DNA of 5,037 nucleotides. Source: an uncultured Fimbriimonadales bacterium (lineage in GTDB: Bacteria > Armatimonadota > Fimbriimonadia > Fimbriimonadales > GBS-DC). Where the stretch lies: NCBI GenBank assembly GCA_937934465.1, contig CALGZO010000168.1:1-5037 (forward strand), written 5' to 3'. The position numbers were made by a program, and so were the translations under genes. How positions within the stretch are numbered: the stretch's first letter is position 1; every line of letters begins with the position of its first letter. Shown here piece after piece: positions 4,564 to 5,037 of this stretch. The notes under the pieces are model-generated. The model was not told where the DNA came from. It searched no databases and saw nothing but the letters and a program-made list of their open reading frames with translations.

Positions 4564-5037
4564 ATGGGCTGGCGTGCGATGCGCTTTACCTTGCTGTAGC
4601 GCGTGCGATAGTAGATGTACCCGACCGCCGCCAGTAGCGCTATCGCTGTGCCGATCAGTAGCGCGCGATCGAACTGCTTCAGCACTGCGTCGCCGAACCA
4701 GTGAACTAAGTACGCTACGGCGAAGAAGCGCGCCCCGCGCCCGATTATGCTCGCGCCCATCATCAGGGGCAGATTGAACCGAAACACGCCGCTGGCTATC
4801 GTGAACACTTTGTCGGGGATGGGCGTGAACGCCGCGATGAGGATGGTGTAGACCCCATAGCGGTTGTAGAGCCGCTCCACTGCCTGTACCTTCTCTGCCT
4901 TGAACATCTTGTGCAGGATGGGATAGCCGCCGTACGCACCCACCAGCCACCCGAAGCCCGCGCCCAGCACACTGCCGACTGTGCAGACGAGGGCGACCCA
5001 CAGCGGCGACGGCGCGTCGGGCGCAAGCAACAGCGCA
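4539..5037 (-). CDS. YqaA/DedA-type VTT-domain membrane protein (N-terminus outside window)
   Basis: The frame is open to the window edge, so the N-terminus is missing. A TTG at 5030 is available, but starting there would remove the first part of the VTT domain. The visible 166 residues show VCTVGSVLGAGFGWLVGAYGG, a glycine-rich membrane segment, then the conserved FTPIPDKVFTIASGVFRF re-entrant segment and IIGRGARFFAVAYL, followed by a final hydrophobic helix (LLIGTAIALLAAVGYIYY) and a basic tail. This order is that of the SNARE-associated/VTT (DedA superfamily, COG1238 YqaA-like) proteins, inner-membrane proteins linked to lipid (undecaprenyl phosphate or phospholipid) translocation and membrane homeostasis. 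The substrate of this member is unknown. The stop (TAG at 4541-4539) lies inside the end of the convergent acetyltransferase gene. Confidence 0.88.
   Translation of the reverse strand, partial: ALLLAPDAPSPLWVALVCTVGSVLGAGFGWLVGAYGGYPILHKMFKAEKVQAVERLYNRYGVYTILIAAFTPIPDKVFTIASGVFRFNLPLMMGASIIGRGARFFAVAYLVHWFGDAVLKQFDRALLIGTAIALLAAVGYIYYRTRYSKVKRIARQPIQNESTGE

Noticed and set aside
5028..5030. TTG as true start of the YqaA-like protein
   Set aside because: The frame stays open to the window edge and the family normally has a further hydrophobic N-terminal segment before this point.

Overview
The window is chromosomal DNA from a bacterium of moderately high GC content, roughly 60% by eye. Genes are packed tightly, with several 4-nt ATGA overlaps, one tail-to-tail overlap, and a divergent pair whose start codons are only 23 bp apart. 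A McsB-type arginine kinase, a type II sulfide:quinone oxidoreductase and an apparently leaderless promoter fit a non-proteobacterial, perhaps thermophilic lineage such as Armatimonadota, Chloroflexota or a deep Firmicutes relative. This placement is inference; no rRNA or other marker gene is present.

Layout. (1) 1-321 (+): the 3' end of a DNA N4/N6 methyltransferase, AT-richer than the rest, probably from a restriction-modification or solitary methylase locus. (2) 322-580: non-coding DNA between two convergent genes, with a run of GC-rich stem-loops at 397-568. This is the least explained part of the window. (3) 581-1837 (-): type II sulfide:quinone oxidoreductase with both redox cysteines. 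Its true start is fixed by a strong Shine-Dalgarno sequence inside the longer open frame. (4) 1900-2910 (-): a McsB-like protein arginine kinase with unusual substitutions, including Ser where the family has a reactive Cys, and a degenerate phosphoarginine-sensing motif. (5) 2911-2933: a tiny divergent regulatory region whose palindromic -10 box, GGTATAATACC, lies exactly 12 nt from both start codons. (6) 2934-4563 (+): a three-gene operon joined by two ATGA overlaps. It encodes an 86-aa two-TM protein, a 97-aa zinc-finger protein with an acidic tail, and an Eis-like GNAT acetyltransferase. (7) 4539-5037 (-): a YqaA/DedA-type (VTT) membrane protein cut by the window edge and overlapping the acetyltransferase gene tail-to-tail by 25 nt.

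How the genes may work together. One symmetric promoter element appears to drive both the mcsB-sqr unit leftwards and the TM/zinc-finger/GNAT unit rightwards. That would link arginine-phosphorylation-type protein quality control, sulfide oxidation and a small zinc-finger protein. The zinc-finger spacing recalls the N-terminal finger of McsA, the usual McsB partner, which is otherwise absent here. These links are hypotheses. The directly visible facts are the promoter symmetry, the coupled overlaps, the stem-loop cluster and the altered McsB residues.
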